DNA from: Robinsoniella peoriensis
GTDB lineage: Bacteria > Bacillota > Clostridia > Lachnospirales > Lachnospiraceae
Length of the DNA stretch: 64,000 nucleotides
Assembly: GCF_000797495.1 (NCBI RefSeq)
Contig: NZ_JTGN01000009.1
Coordinates: forward strand, 101,528 to 165,527
Direction: 5' to 3'
Shown here: in pieces, positions 17,900 to 26,395 of the stretch
Numbering within the stretch: position 1 is the stretch's first letter
Layout of the letters: every line of letters begins with the position of its first letter
Made by a program: the position numbers and the translations under genes
Notes under the pieces: generated by a model
What the model was told of the DNA's origin: nothing
What the model saw: only the letters and a program-made list of their open reading frames with translations
Databases searched by the model: none

Positions 17900-18862
17900 C
17901 TAATCGGAATAAATCCCGTATTTCTGCCAGATCTTCCACATTCTTTCATACCGCTCTAATGCCATGCCCGTATATACGCAGTTAGAGGTGGAGAAGATGT
18001 ATCCCTTTTCCGCCTCCATTCCCTCACGCAGAGATCTTTGTACTTCAGCGTCGCATTCATCATCCGTTCCAGTCTGTAGCAGACCGCAGTTTACATTTCC
18101 GATAAGTGCAATGCCGTCTCCCACAATCTTTCTTGCTTCTGCCAGATTTACGCCCCCCTGGGGATCCAGGGAATGGATCGCATTTGGTTTGCAGTCTGCA
18201 ATCTGTTTTAAAATGGGCATCACATTCCCGTCTGTATGTTTGATAGAATAATACCCCATTTTTCTGTATTCACTGATGATTTCTTTTAAATAGGGGATGA
18301 TCAGTTCTTCGAACTGTTCCGGGGAAAAAAATGGATTTGTATTAAAGCAATAATCGGAACAAAGGGTGAATCCATCCAGTAAATGACCTTTTCGGTCCAG
18401 CTTATCAGCAAAAGCAGCATGCTCCTCTACTCTTCTCTTAGATATCTCATTTAGTTTTTCCGGCTCCTCCAGCATCTGTACTGCAAAATCAATCATGGTA
18501 TCCCCGTCCGGAATTGCCCAGGTCGGATCTCCATGCATCATCAGATAATATTCATCTCCTGACTTTTCCCGGATGGTTTCCAGTAACCACTGGATGTTAT
18601 CAAAGCCCCCTGGGTTGGAGTGTACAAAAATTGCACTGTGATCATATCGCTTTGCAGTATCGATATAAATATCAGCAATCTCCTGAATATGAAGCTTCTG
18701 CTCCGTGTAGCTCATCTGATTCCACTGTTCATAGAATCTGTGGCTGGGATGTACCTTACCAAGTGCCTCCATGGTAAGGAAAAATACCAGTTCAAAATGG
18801 GGCACCCTTCCCCCGATATCCTCACATTGTAAGGTCTTTATAAAACGTTCTTTGTGTGTCAT
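17900..18862 (-). CDS. Uroporphyrinogen-decarboxylase-family protein (HTDG type)
   Basis: 320 aa from ATG 18862 (MTHKERFIKTLQCED), which begins at the usual family N-terminus. A longer frame to 19012 is open only because the structured leader upstream is in frame and has lost its stop codon. The start has GGG 7 nt upstream, matching the arrangement at 24990. Family features include the PHFELVFF start, SDYCFNTNPFFSPEQFEEL and YSIKHTDGN, where Asp replaces the Cys of the zinc motif. A true MtaA-like zinc site is therefore doubtful. It is followed by the paralogue at 17872. Confidence 0.8.
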   Translation of the reverse strand: MTHKERFIKTLQCEDIGGRVPHFELVFFLTMEALGKVHPSHRFYEQWNQMSYTEQKLHIQEIADIYIDTAKRYDHSAIFVHSNPGGFDNIQWLLETIREKSGDEYYLMMHGDPTWAIPDGDTMIDFAVQMLEEPEKLNEISKRRVEEHAAFADKLDRKGHLLDGFTLCSDYCFNTNPFFSPEQFEELIIPYLKEIISEYRKMGYYSIKHTDGNVMPILKQIADCKPNAIHSLDPQGGVNLAEARKIVGDGIALIGNVNCGLLQTGTDDECDAEVQRSLREGMEAEKGYIFSTSNCVYTGMALERYERMWKIWQKYGIYSD

Positions 18863-18968
18863 ATTAATACCCGTCACATATTGCAGGTTAGCCTGCAATA
18901 CAGCCACTAAAAACAAGTTGAAAGAATCACCTCGTGGCTTCCTTTCTATATCATAATTTTCTTTCAAC
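18863..18968 (-). promoter_or_regulatory. Structured leader element, copy A (in frame with downstream gene)
   Basis: On the minus strand, GTTGAAAGAA (18968-18959) pairs with TTCTTTCAAC (18926-18917). AGCCAC (18939-18934), inside that loop, can pair with GTGGCT (18907-18902) beyond it, forming a pseudoknot. A perfect 9-bp hairpin TATTGCAGG/CCTGCAATA (18900-18879) follows. TTG at 18967 opens a frame that continues without a stop into the UroD-family gene at 18862. Copies B and C lie at 24991-25097 and 56365-56444. No strong Shine-Dalgarno precedes this TTG. Confidence 0.75.
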
Positions 18969-19013
18969 TTTAGAGCATGTTTTAAAATTGCTTTCTGACA
19001 GATGTGCGTCACA

Positions 19014-19091
19014 GTTTGTGGTAGATTTGTCCCGAATGAAGGGCGCGTAGCGGGCTACGTAACCTGAATTCGGGGCAAATATACTGCAAAC
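19014..19091. repeat. Large imperfect inverted repeat with inner hairpin
   Basis: Outer arms at 19014-19037 and 19067-19091 contain CCCGAAT pairing with ATTCGGG, and the inner hairpin is GCGTAG cggg CTACG (19045-19060). It starts 12 nt after the stop codon of the AraC gene at 19103 but has no T-run. It may be a palindromic repeat element or an RNA-stabilising structure. Confidence 0.6.
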
Positions 19092-19102
19092 AATTCGAGG
19101 CT

Positions 19103-21373
19103 TTATTTAACTCCTTTTTGTTCCCTGAATTGTTCCCGGTATGCCTGCGGGGTCACGCCTATTTTTTTCCGGAAATAAGTATAAAAATAATTTGTGCTCA
19201 CAAATCCGCATTTTTCTGCAAGATCTTTTGCTGCCCGCTCTGTATTCTCCAATTCCTTTAACACCCACTGCAGGCGTTCCCCATTTATATAATCCGCCAC
19301 AGACATTCCCATATCTTTTTTAAACAGCCTTCCAAGATAATTTGGTGATACACTGAATTCATCTCCCAGCTGTTCCAGTGTGAGATTAGGATCGGAAAAG
19401 TTTTCTTCAATATATTTTTTTACTTCATCCAGCTTCCCGATCACTCCTTTTTTAACTGCTGCCTTTTCCTGCTTTTCATGTATTTTTTCAAAAAGCTGTA
19501 GGAACAGTTCATCCACTTCAGCAGCCTTTTCACATGCTGTCAGCTGAACTAAGAAGTCATTTGCTTCGGTTTCATAAAAAGAAAAGTCCTTTACACTACG
19601 GACAACAGTTATGCCCAGCCAGATAATCGCATTCATATATTCCACCATACTGCACTTTTTAAGTTTCTGTGTAAAGCTCTGGTAGACCTCCCACACATCC
19701 TGTCCGGAACGAACTGCCTTAGGCAGGCTGCCCGCCTCCAGCTGCTGGAACTCCGCCTGTTCTCCATGCTCTGTCTGAATCTGTTCGTATGTAAAATAAG
19801 TATTCGGCGGATAAAAAAAGCTTTCCTGCATAACCGTTTTCAGATTGCTGTTCACTTCCGGAACCTTTTCCAGATTAACAGTTTCTTCTGATCCGACCAG
19901 GGAAAAATTCCATTCAATAAAAACTTTCACATTTTCACAGAACGCGTGGAAACACTCCCTGATCTTCTCCTGCATTCCAGCCTCCTGCGTTGTTTCCAGA
20001 AGAAACGTCAGTGTGTGATCCCGGTTAATCAATCCCATTACCTGAAAATACTTCCCAAAAGTTTCTTCAAATATATTCTGAAAGCCATATTTGATATCGT
20101 AGGTACCTGTTTTGCCATAAATATCCCGGAATTTTTTGTACGCTTCCAACTGTAAAATCAACACGGCATACTTCTGGTTTTCGTCAACGGAGAATCCAAA
20201 GTTATCTATCTGCTGACGCAGCTGGTTTTTTCCAAAAAGCTTTCTGTTGTGAAGAAAATCGCTTAAGAATCCTTCTCTCAGAAGATACCGGTCCGAACGC
20301 CTTTCAGACAGGGCATATTTTTTTTCCAGCCTTCTATGTATTTTCAAAATGGTTACTGAATTAGCCAGGGCTATTACAACGACCGCAATTACAATAGTAA
20401 GCGTAAATCCCACGATCCAGCGGCGCAGGTCCAGAAGAACATGGAACATTGAATTCCACCTGGTAATTTTGACATAATTCCATTGGCTTTTGCCTGAAAA
20501 AAGATAGGAGAAAAAATATTTCTCTCCATCCACCACTGCTTCCTGATACTTAATCCCTTTTTCCGCCAATTGAAGTACCGTTTCCCTCATCTTCGCAGTC
20601 TCTTGGACCGGATAGGTCTGTAAATCCACAAGCCTTTCATTCTTTTCATCGATAATAAGCATCCGGCTGTCTTTCAGAATCTCCATATCCAGAATTTCCT
20701 GCAGCATCTTATCAAATTTCATATTGACAATAACCACACTTCCCGTTTTTTTCTGTTCTGCTGCATATAATAGATAAGAATAGACAACCTCCGTTTTCTC
20801 TGTCTGATTGGAATATTTCGTTGTCATCTCTCTGCGGATCAGATTTTGTGTATGATACTTTTGCGGATTTTCTAAGATGCTTACTATATTCTGGTCGGAA
20901 TATTCTGCTTTTCCCACTGCCCCAAACCTGCTTCCGGAGGTGATAAAAAGGTCCAGGTCATTATTATAAATATAGATGGATTCAACTTCGGGATTCGTAT
21001 TCTGGTACAGAGAAAGCTGGTTGCGCACCTTGCTCAGGGTGATACTGTTCAGCGTCTGTCCCGAAACGGCTGTCAGCAGTTCGGAACAGACGTCATCAAG
21101 CATTACCTGGGTGGCAATCATATTGGCTGTGCCGTTGGCTTCCTCAAAATCCGTCTGCACCTGTGAAAATGCCTGCATGGACATCCGGATATTCTGATCG
21201 ATGATGACCTTTTTCACCATGCGGTACATCCATCCCGAACCCGCCAGAATCACTACCAGCATACTTACGGAAATCCCAAGAAAAATTCTGCGAAATAATT
21301 TTTGATTCTCCATCTGCTTCTGGTCTTTATGCTTACGAGCAAGATATCCCTTGCAGCTTTCCATCAATTTCAT
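19103..21373 (-). CDS. Membrane-anchored sensor AraC-family regulator
   Basis: 756 aa, GGGAAG before ATG 21373. Membrane helices at about 29-50 and 293-315 flank an extracellular dCache-like domain. A cytoplasmic linker of about 280 residues follows, then a C-terminal AraC domain with two helix-turn-helix units (NLTLEQLGDEFSVSPNYL; AAKDLAEKCGFVSTNYF). It is organised like the regulator at 14332. It lies between the second binding-protein gene and the UroD-family pair, so it probably controls the 24990-16838 operon. A terminator separates it from the binding-protein gene, suggesting its own or read-through transcription. Confidence 0.9.
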   Translation of the reverse strand: MKLMESCKGYLARKHKDQKQMENQKLFRRIFLGISVSMLVVILAGSGWMYRMVKKVIIDQNIRMSMQAFSQVQTDFEEANGTANMIATQVMLDDVCSELLTAVSGQTLNSITLSKVRNQLSLYQNTNPEVESIYIYNNDLDLFITSGSRFGAVGKAEYSDQNIVSILENPQKYHTQNLIRREMTTKYSNQTEKTEVVYSYLLYAAEQKKTGSVVIVNMKFDKMLQEILDMEILKDSRMLIIDEKNERLVDLQTYPVQETAKMRETVLQLAEKGIKYQEAVVDGEKYFFSYLFSGKSQWNYVKITRWNSMFHVLLDLRRWIVGFTLTIVIAVVVIALANSVTILKIHRRLEKKYALSERRSDRYLLREGFLSDFLHNRKLFGKNQLRQQIDNFGFSVDENQKYAVLILQLEAYKKFRDIYGKTGTYDIKYGFQNIFEETFGKYFQVMGLINRDHTLTFLLETTQEAGMQEKIRECFHAFCENVKVFIEWNFSLVGSEETVNLEKVPEVNSNLKTVMQESFFYPPNTYFTYEQIQTEHGEQAEFQQLEAGSLPKAVRSGQDVWEVYQSFTQKLKKCSMVEYMNAIIWLGITVVRSVKDFSFYETEANDFLVQLTACEKAAEVDELFLQLFEKIHEKQEKAAVKKGVIGKLDEVKKYIEENFSDPNLTLEQLGDEFSVSPNYLGRLFKKDMGMSVADYINGERLQWVLKELENTERAAKDLAEKCGFVSTNYFYTYFRKKIGVTPQAYREQFREQKGVK

Positions 21374-21488
21374 TTCACTTCCCCCTGTCAGCTAATTTTA
21401 TAATAATTTTCTAACAGAACCCTTCTTTTTGCAACTACAAATTGTGGCAAAGACTTCTTTTTTTATCACTTTCTTCTTTTTCCATGAA

Positions 21489-21526
21489 AACGCCGTGGGT
21501 GGAAAGCTTCATCTACCCGCGGCGTT
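21489..21526 (-). terminator. Terminator after second binding-protein gene
   Basis: On the minus strand AACGCCGCGGGTAGA pairs with TCCACCCACGGCGTT and is followed by TTTC. It lies 25 nt after the stop at 21551. It may reduce transcription into the downstream AraC gene relative to the abundant binding protein. Confidence 0.75.
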
Positions 21527-21550
21527 ACATATTTATCTCTGTATATCTTA

Positions 21551-23107
21551 TTATTTTGAAGCGAGGAATTCATCAATCTGCTTCTGCATTTCAGCCATCA
21601 CTTTATCAATTCCTGCCACATTTAATTTTTCCAGGAATTCGGCATTCGTTTCTTCCACAGGCAGCTCACCGCCCACAAGGCTTTCATACTCTTTTACAAC
21701 TTTAGACACATTTGTCACTTCCATTTTGACTGCCTCCGGATCAAAGGAGAAACCAAGGATCGGAGATGTCTTCGCACTGTCATTCAGTGCCCTGGTCTGC
21801 TCCCAGATATCTTCCGGCTGTCCGGCAAGTGCATAGGTGTTGAATACATTTCCCAATGCCCACGACTGACCATGGGAATAACCGCTGTCAGAAATCAGTT
21901 CAATTGTATTCTCACCGGTCTTTTTATAATGTGTTCCTTCGATACCGTAGGAAATCAAATTTATAGCATAAGGATCTGTGTTGATCAGTTCCAGATACTT
22001 CAGTGTTTCTTCCGGATGTTTGGAGGTTGTGGAAATGCCATACATGGTTGCAATTACGCTGTTAGTGGAAATATAAGGATCCGTTGCCGCCGTAGCCATT
22101 ACACATTCATATCCTGCTCTTGCGGATTCTTCGGCTTCCACACCGGGCTTATAAGTTCCGGAATAAAAGGCAGACGTCTTTTTTGCAACACGCTGGCTCT
22201 CGCCGTATTCATCCATATATCCGCATTCGCCGTCCAGAAGCCCTTTTTCATTCAGACTGACCAGCTCATTCAGCATATTTTTCCATTCATCTGTTGCATA
22301 GAAGTTTACAACCTTAGCGGATGTATCATCCATCTTAATCGCACCGGCTGCCATGTAATCGCTGATATATTCATATCCGCAGTAATCCGCTGCCTGGGCA
22401 CGATTTACCCCTCCTACCTTTGCACCAAACTGATCAAAGGCTTTCTGGGCATACTCACCTAAATCTGTGAGGTTTTTAACTGTACTAATATCTGTTCCTG
22501 TTCCGTCCACATAGTCTTTTGGCATCAGTGCACCGATCTGGCGGGCCACAATCTGCTGGTTTGGAACTGCATAAATTCCGCCTTTTACTGTAGCTGCCGT
22601 CCATATATAGTCCGGAATCGCTTTCTGAAGTTCCGGTGCAGCCTTTGGCAGCAGCTCTGTAATGTCTATAAATGCACCTTTTACCACATTGGTATTGTAA
22701 GGATTCAGCCAGTTTGACGTAAAGCAGGCATCATACTCTTCACCGGATGCAATAATGGTCTGGATTTTATCACCGTAAGCGCCTCCATGGAATACATAGT
22801 CTACGGTTACCCCTATTTTTTCTTTCGTATACTCATTCAGTGCTTCCATTACTGCCTTTCCGTCTGTCTGCTCCGGAACCGGTGTATGAATTTTCAAATT
22901 GACAACTTCCTTGTCTTCTTTTTTCTCCGCTCCGCCGCCGTCTCCTTCTTCCGATACGTCATTTTTGCCGCCAGTCTCACTGCCGCTTTCCGCTTTTGCG
23001 TCAGTTTGGGAACTTTTCTCTGAATTACTGTTTCCGCTGCATCCAGCCAGTGTCCCCATTACCATTACTGCTGCCATTCCAAAAGCAATCAAATTTTTCC
23101 TTCTCAT
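21551..23107 (-). CDS. Extracellular solute-binding lipoprotein of second sugar ABC transporter
   Basis: 518 aa. The lipobox GTLAGC puts the lipidated Cys at residue 23, followed by a long Ser/Asn/Glu/Gly tether to about residue 70. The mature domain begins VNLKIHTPVPEQTDGKAV and belongs to the same large CUT1 binding-protein family as the gene at 8363, with clear parallels in the DACFTSNWLNPYNTNVVKG region. It works with the permeases at 23164 and 24064. Downstream are a terminator and the AraC regulator. Ligand unknown; the mannosidase upstream hints at a mannose-containing glycan. Confidence 0.9.
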   Translation of the reverse strand: MRRKNLIAFGMAAVMVMGTLAGCSGNSNSEKSSQTDAKAESGSETGGKNDVSEEGDGGGAEKKEDKEVVNLKIHTPVPEQTDGKAVMEALNEYTKEKIGVTVDYVFHGGAYGDKIQTIIASGEEYDACFTSNWLNPYNTNVVKGAFIDITELLPKAAPELQKAIPDYIWTAATVKGGIYAVPNQQIVARQIGALMPKDYVDGTGTDISTVKNLTDLGEYAQKAFDQFGAKVGGVNRAQAADYCGYEYISDYMAAGAIKMDDTSAKVVNFYATDEWKNMLNELVSLNEKGLLDGECGYMDEYGESQRVAKKTSAFYSGTYKPGVEAEESARAGYECVMATAATDPYISTNSVIATMYGISTTSKHPEETLKYLELINTDPYAINLISYGIEGTHYKKTGENTIELISDSGYSHGQSWALGNVFNTYALAGQPEDIWEQTRALNDSAKTSPILGFSFDPEAVKMEVTNVSKVVKEYESLVGGELPVEETNAEFLEKLNVAGIDKVMAEMQKQIDEFLASK

Positions 23108-23163
23108 CTTTATTCCTCCTCATAAAATTTATATGTAATTGACATAGCAATTTACATTCTTTA

Positions 23164-24048
23164 TCAGCCTTTTACGCCTCCGACAGTCAATCCTTTTACA
23201 AAATATTTCTGGAAAAACGGGAATACAGCCAGCATAGGTCCTGCTGCAATCACGCACATCGCCATACGCATAGATTCCGTGGGCATGTCTGCCATGCTGA
23301 TTCCCATTCCGGATATTGCTGAATTCTTGATCATCTCCTGTACATCCCGCATCAGAACATAAAGCCGGTACTGGAGATTATAAAGCTCCCGGTTATCAAT
23401 ATACATAAGCGGCTGGAACCAGTCATTCCAGTAATTCAATGTTATAAACATCCCTACCGTTGCCAGGGCGGGTTTTGCAAGGGGCAATACAATTTTCGTA
23501 AATATTGTCAGCTCCCCTGCACCATCCACGGTGGCTGCTTCCATCAGCGATGCCGGAAGCTGGGTGAAAAATGTTCGCATTAAGATGATAAACCATGGAA
23601 CAATCAGCATAGGCAGCAGCATTGCCCAGATCGTATTTTTTAAATGCAGGTATTTTGTCAGCCATATATAGGTAGGAACCATACCGCCATTCAGCACCAT
23701 GGGAATAATCAGAAATACCGTCAGCGGTTTGCGCCAGGCATAGTCTTTTCTGGACAGGACATATGCGATCATGGAATTCAGTGTGAGCCCGAATCCAAGC
23801 CCCAGAACAGTAACTAAAATCGTCACACCATAAGACCGGAGTATTGCAGCCGCATCCTTAAATACAAATTTATACGCATCCAGCGTCACGCCTTTTGGAA
23901 AAATTCCATAGCCCTCTTTCATGATTCGGATATCACTGGAAAAGGAAATGGATACCACCGTGATAATGGGAATTACGCATAGTAAACAACACAGACCCAG
24001 AAATGCATAAATGATAATTTTAGGGCCTAATGATAAATCTTTCTTCAT
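23164..24048 (-). CDS. Sugar ABC transporter permease (LplC/YtcP type)
   Basis: 294 aa from ATG 24048; the open frame extends 15 nt further, but that stretch contains the GGAGG ribosome binding site, so the inner ATG is the start. Six membrane helices; EAA loop LMEAATVDGAGELTIF with IVLPLAKP; C-terminus FVKGLTVGGVKG typical of the family. It follows its partner permease by 15 nt. Confidence 0.92.
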   Translation of the reverse strand: MKKDLSLGPKIIIYAFLGLCCLLCVIPIITVVSISFSSDIRIMKEGYGIFPKGVTLDAYKFVFKDAAAILRSYGVTILVTVLGLGFGLTLNSMIAYVLSRKDYAWRKPLTVFLIIPMVLNGGMVPTYIWLTKYLHLKNTIWAMLLPMLIVPWFIILMRTFFTQLPASLMEAATVDGAGELTIFTKIVLPLAKPALATVGMFITLNYWNDWFQPLMYIDNRELYNLQYRLYVLMRDVQEMIKNSAISGMGISMADMPTESMRMAMCVIAAGPMLAVFPFFQKYFVKGLTVGGVKG

Positions 24049-24063
24049 CTTTATTCCTCCCAT

Positions 24064-24990
24064 TTAAAATAATGCACTGTCTTTGTCCAGTTTCCGTACA
24101 ACCAGATTGGAGCCCATAATCAGTACAAATCCTATCACTGCCTGGAAACATCCCACAGCGGAACCAATTCCGATATCACCGGTTACACGCAGTGCCCTGT
24201 ATATGTAAGTATCCAATACATCCGTAGTTGCATAAAGTGCACCCTGGTCTCTTGTCAGATTGAAAAACAGTCCGAAATCCGCATACATAATTCTTCCTAC
24301 CTGAAGAATTACCATTACTATAATAATTCCTTTCAGCATTGGAAGCGTTATCTTCCATACCATCTGCCATCTGCTTGCTCCATCCAGAGCTGCTGCTTCA
24401 TAATAGGTATCATCAATTCCCATCAGACCTGCATAATAGATTACACTGTAGTAGCCCGCCATCTTCCACGCATACATAAAAGTCAGTATTACCGGCCAGT
24501 ATTCTGACCGTGCATACCACGAAATACTGTGCAGCCCCAAAAATTGCAGCAGCTGGTTAATGATACCATAGTCATGATGCAAATACGCATACAAAAGATA
24601 ACCCACTACTACCCACGACATAAAATATGGGAAAAACATAATCGTCTGTGTTACCTTTATCATTTTTCTGCTTCGCACTTCGTTCATCATCAGGGCAATT
24701 GCCACTGAAACCACCAGGGTTATACCGATAAAAAGTACATTCAGTCCAATCGTATTTCTAAGTACTACCCACGCATCGTTAGATTTAAAGAAAAATTCAA
24801 AATTTTTAAATCCGATCCAGTCACTTCCTAAAAATCCCTTGTCATACCGAAAATCTTTGAAAGCAATAATCAGTCCTGCAATAGGAACATAAGAAAACAG
24901 GAAAAGAATTACGGCTGCCGGCAGGGCCATTATGGTTAATGTCGTATTCTTTTTTCTGGAAACGCGTCCTCTTTTACGTTTTTCCTTCAT
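24064..24990 (-). CDS. Sugar ABC transporter permease (LplB/YteP type)
   Basis: 308 aa from ATG 24990 (MKEKRKRGRVSRKK). An ATG 12 nt upstream (25002) is possible, but the spacing of GGG and 7 nt before the inner ATG is identical to that of the gene at 18862, which carries the same leader, so I prefer 24990. Six membrane segments; EAA loop YYEAAALDGASRWQMV with ITLPMLKG; C-terminus RKLDKDSALF as in LplB. It is the first structural gene after leader copy B. Confidence 0.9.
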   Translation of the reverse strand: MKEKRKRGRVSRKKNTTLTIMALPAAVILFLFSYVPIAGLIIAFKDFRYDKGFLGSDWIGFKNFEFFFKSNDAWVVLRNTIGLNVLFIGITLVVSVAIALMMNEVRSRKMIKVTQTIMFFPYFMSWVVVGYLLYAYLHHDYGIINQLLQFLGLHSISWYARSEYWPVILTFMYAWKMAGYYSVIYYAGLMGIDDTYYEAAALDGASRWQMVWKITLPMLKGIIIVMVILQVGRIMYADFGLFFNLTRDQGALYATTDVLDTYIYRALRVTGDIGIGSAVGCFQAVIGFVLIMGSNLVVRKLDKDSALF

Positions 24991-25097
24991 CTTTATACCC
25001 ATTGCTTATTGCAGTCTTGCCTGCAATACTGCCACAATAAACAGGTTGGAAGAATCACACCGTGGCTTCCTTTCTTTATTAAAATTTTCTTTCAACC
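24991..25097 (-). promoter_or_regulatory. Structured leader element, copy B (pseudoknot plus hairpin)
   Basis: The minus strand shows GGTTGAAAGAA (25097-25087) pairing with TTCTTCCAACC (25054-25044) with one mismatch. AGCCAC (25067-25062) in its loop can pair with GTGGC (25035-25031) downstream, and a hairpin TATTGCAG/CTGCAATA occupies 25028-25007. It is about 80 percent identical to copy A over roughly 105 nt. It sits directly before the ABC permease operon. Confidence 0.78.
25006..25095 (-). CDS. Candidate 29-codon leader peptide inside element B
   Basis: TTG at 25095 is preceded by AAGGGG at a 7-nt spacing, and the frame is open through the whole element to TAA at 25008-25006, just before the permease start. 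The C-terminal part reads NLFIVAVLQARLQ. Copy A encodes NLFLVAVLQANLQ and copy C encodes KLLIMAVSQADLR in the matching frame, all beginning TTG AAA. Translation is supported by the ribosome binding site and the frame conservation. However, the compensatory changes in the hairpin suggest RNA pairing matters more than the peptide. Confidence 0.45.
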   Translation of the reverse strand: MKENFNKERKPRCDSSNLFIVAVLQARLQ

Positions 25098-25232
25098 CTC
25101 TTCCCCTTTCCATTTTATCAGCGGTTTCATTGTTTTACAAAACTCACTGCCGCTCTGTGCATATTCTCACGCATTTCTTCCTTTTTTACAACTTTTAAAT
25201 CCTGCAATTACATTGTTTTATAGAGAAAATGG

Positions 25233-25255
25233 ACTTTCAAATCTGTACTTTCAAA
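25233..25255. promoter_or_regulatory. Direct repeat, possible AraC-type operator
   Basis: ACTTTCAAA occurs twice with a 14-bp period (25233-25241 and 25247-25255) about 140 nt upstream of leader copy B. Direct half-sites spaced this way suit an AraC-family activator, and the AraC gene at 19103 is the obvious candidate. No clear promoter was identified next to it. Confidence 0.35.
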
Positions 25256-25268
25256 AATTAACCTTATT

Positions 25269-25328
25269 CACAATGGCTATCAGCTTCCCTGATCATCACC
25301 AGACTGGATATCAGCTTCCCTGATCATC
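25269..25328. repeat. Short direct duplication at the gene end
   Basis: The 20-mer TATCAGCTTCCCTGATCATC occurs at 25269-25288 and again at 25309-25328. The second copy codes for the C-terminus of the UroD-family protein. The first, in a shifted frame, supplies its stop codon, so the duplication has replaced the original protein end. Confidence 0.85.
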
Positions 25329-26395
25329 GCCAAAATATTTTCCGGCGGAATTATATCCACCATCGTATTACAGGTAGAGAGAATAAAACCGCCTCCGGGG
25401 CTTGCTGCCTCTATGGTTTTTCGGACATCTGCCTGCACTTCTTCCACGGTGCCAAAGCACATGATATAGTCCAGATCAATATTTCCCCACAGACACAGCC
25501 TTTCACCATATTTATCCTTAATCCTGCGGATATCCATACCGGCAGAAGGCTGCAGGGACTGAATGCCGTCAAATCCGCATTCCACCAGATCGTCCATAAC
25601 GCTGTTCAGGTTCCCGTCGCTGTGAAGAAATACCGGAATATTTTTATATGCCTTGATTTCCCGAATCATCTGCTTATAAAACGGATATACATTCTCTTCC
25701 ATCACGTAGGGAGGCAGAAACACTCCGGTATTAAATGCCATATCGTCCGCAATAAGAATGGCATCCGCCCCCTTATCCAGGAATAATTTTGCTTTTTTTA
25801 TCTCAAAAGCAATTACTTTTTCCGTTAATATATGGGTTTCCTCCGGATATGTAATGCAATTCACCATATAGTCTTCCATGGGATACATTTCATTCAGCAT
25901 AGAGATTGGTCCACCCACCTGGGCAAACACAAAGAAATCCGTCTCCTTTGCGTACTTTTCAACCAGTTCCCCGGTTACCCTGGCAATATCCGGCTCCTGA
26001 TATTCCCCGGCATCCTCGATATCAACCGGAGGCTTCAAAAGACACTTACTCTCCTCTCCGGCCAGGAAAGTCTGTCCATACACACTTTGCAGCACTTTTT
26101 TGCCGTCATCCGTCTGACCTATCTCCCATTCCGGCCAGTCCCCCACATTGACCAGATCCATATGCAGTAATTCCCGTACCTTTTTGTCTCTTTCAAAATG
26201 CTGGTGATCCGTCGGATAATCCTCTCCCAGAAGTTTATTGGCGATCTGTGGCTGAATATATAATTCCCCTTTTGGGACTCTGTCACTTTCCATATGTCGT
26301 ATTGCCGCCCAGACACGCTCCTTTTTTGACATCCGCACCGTGTTTTGGTTTGTTATCGGATTTGCTGCCTGATCTGTTACCTGATTATTCATCAT
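25280..26395 (-). CDS. Uroporphyrinogen-decarboxylase-family protein (HSDG type)
   Basis: 371 aa from ATG 26395, which overlaps the upstream stop by 4 nt (ATGA) and follows AAGGAG at 7 nt; longer frames run into the upstream gene. The family core starts at MSKKERVWAAIRHMESDRVP. Active-site-like segments are ILIADDMAFNTGVFLPPYV and PVFLHSDGN, where Asp replaces the Cys of the methyltransferase zinc motif, and ILSTCNTMVDIIPPENI near the end. The extreme C-terminus is altered by a 40-bp-period duplication. It is translationally coupled to the paralogue at 26392. Confidence 0.8.
   Translation of the reverse strand: MMNNQVTDQAANPITNQNTVRMSKKERVWAAIRHMESDRVPKGELYIQPQIANKLLGEDYPTDHQHFERDKKVRELLHMDLVNVGDWPEWEIGQTDDGKKVLQSVYGQTFLAGEESKCLLKPPVDIEDAGEYQEPDIARVTGELVEKYAKETDFFVFAQVGGPISMLNEMYPMEDYMVNCITYPEETHILTEKVIAFEIKKAKLFLDKGADAILIADDMAFNTGVFLPPYVMEENVYPFYKQMIREIKAYKNIPVFLHSDGNLNSVMDDLVECGFDGIQSLQPSAGMDIRRIKDKYGERLCLWGNIDLDYIMCFGTVEEVQADVRKTIEAASPGGGFILSTCNTMVDIIPPENILAMIREADIQSGDDQGS

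Noticed and set aside
24991..25097. Cobalamin riboswitch
   Set aside because: GGTG and ATTC-like pieces occur near a UroD-family context, but the B12 box and the conserved core order are missing.
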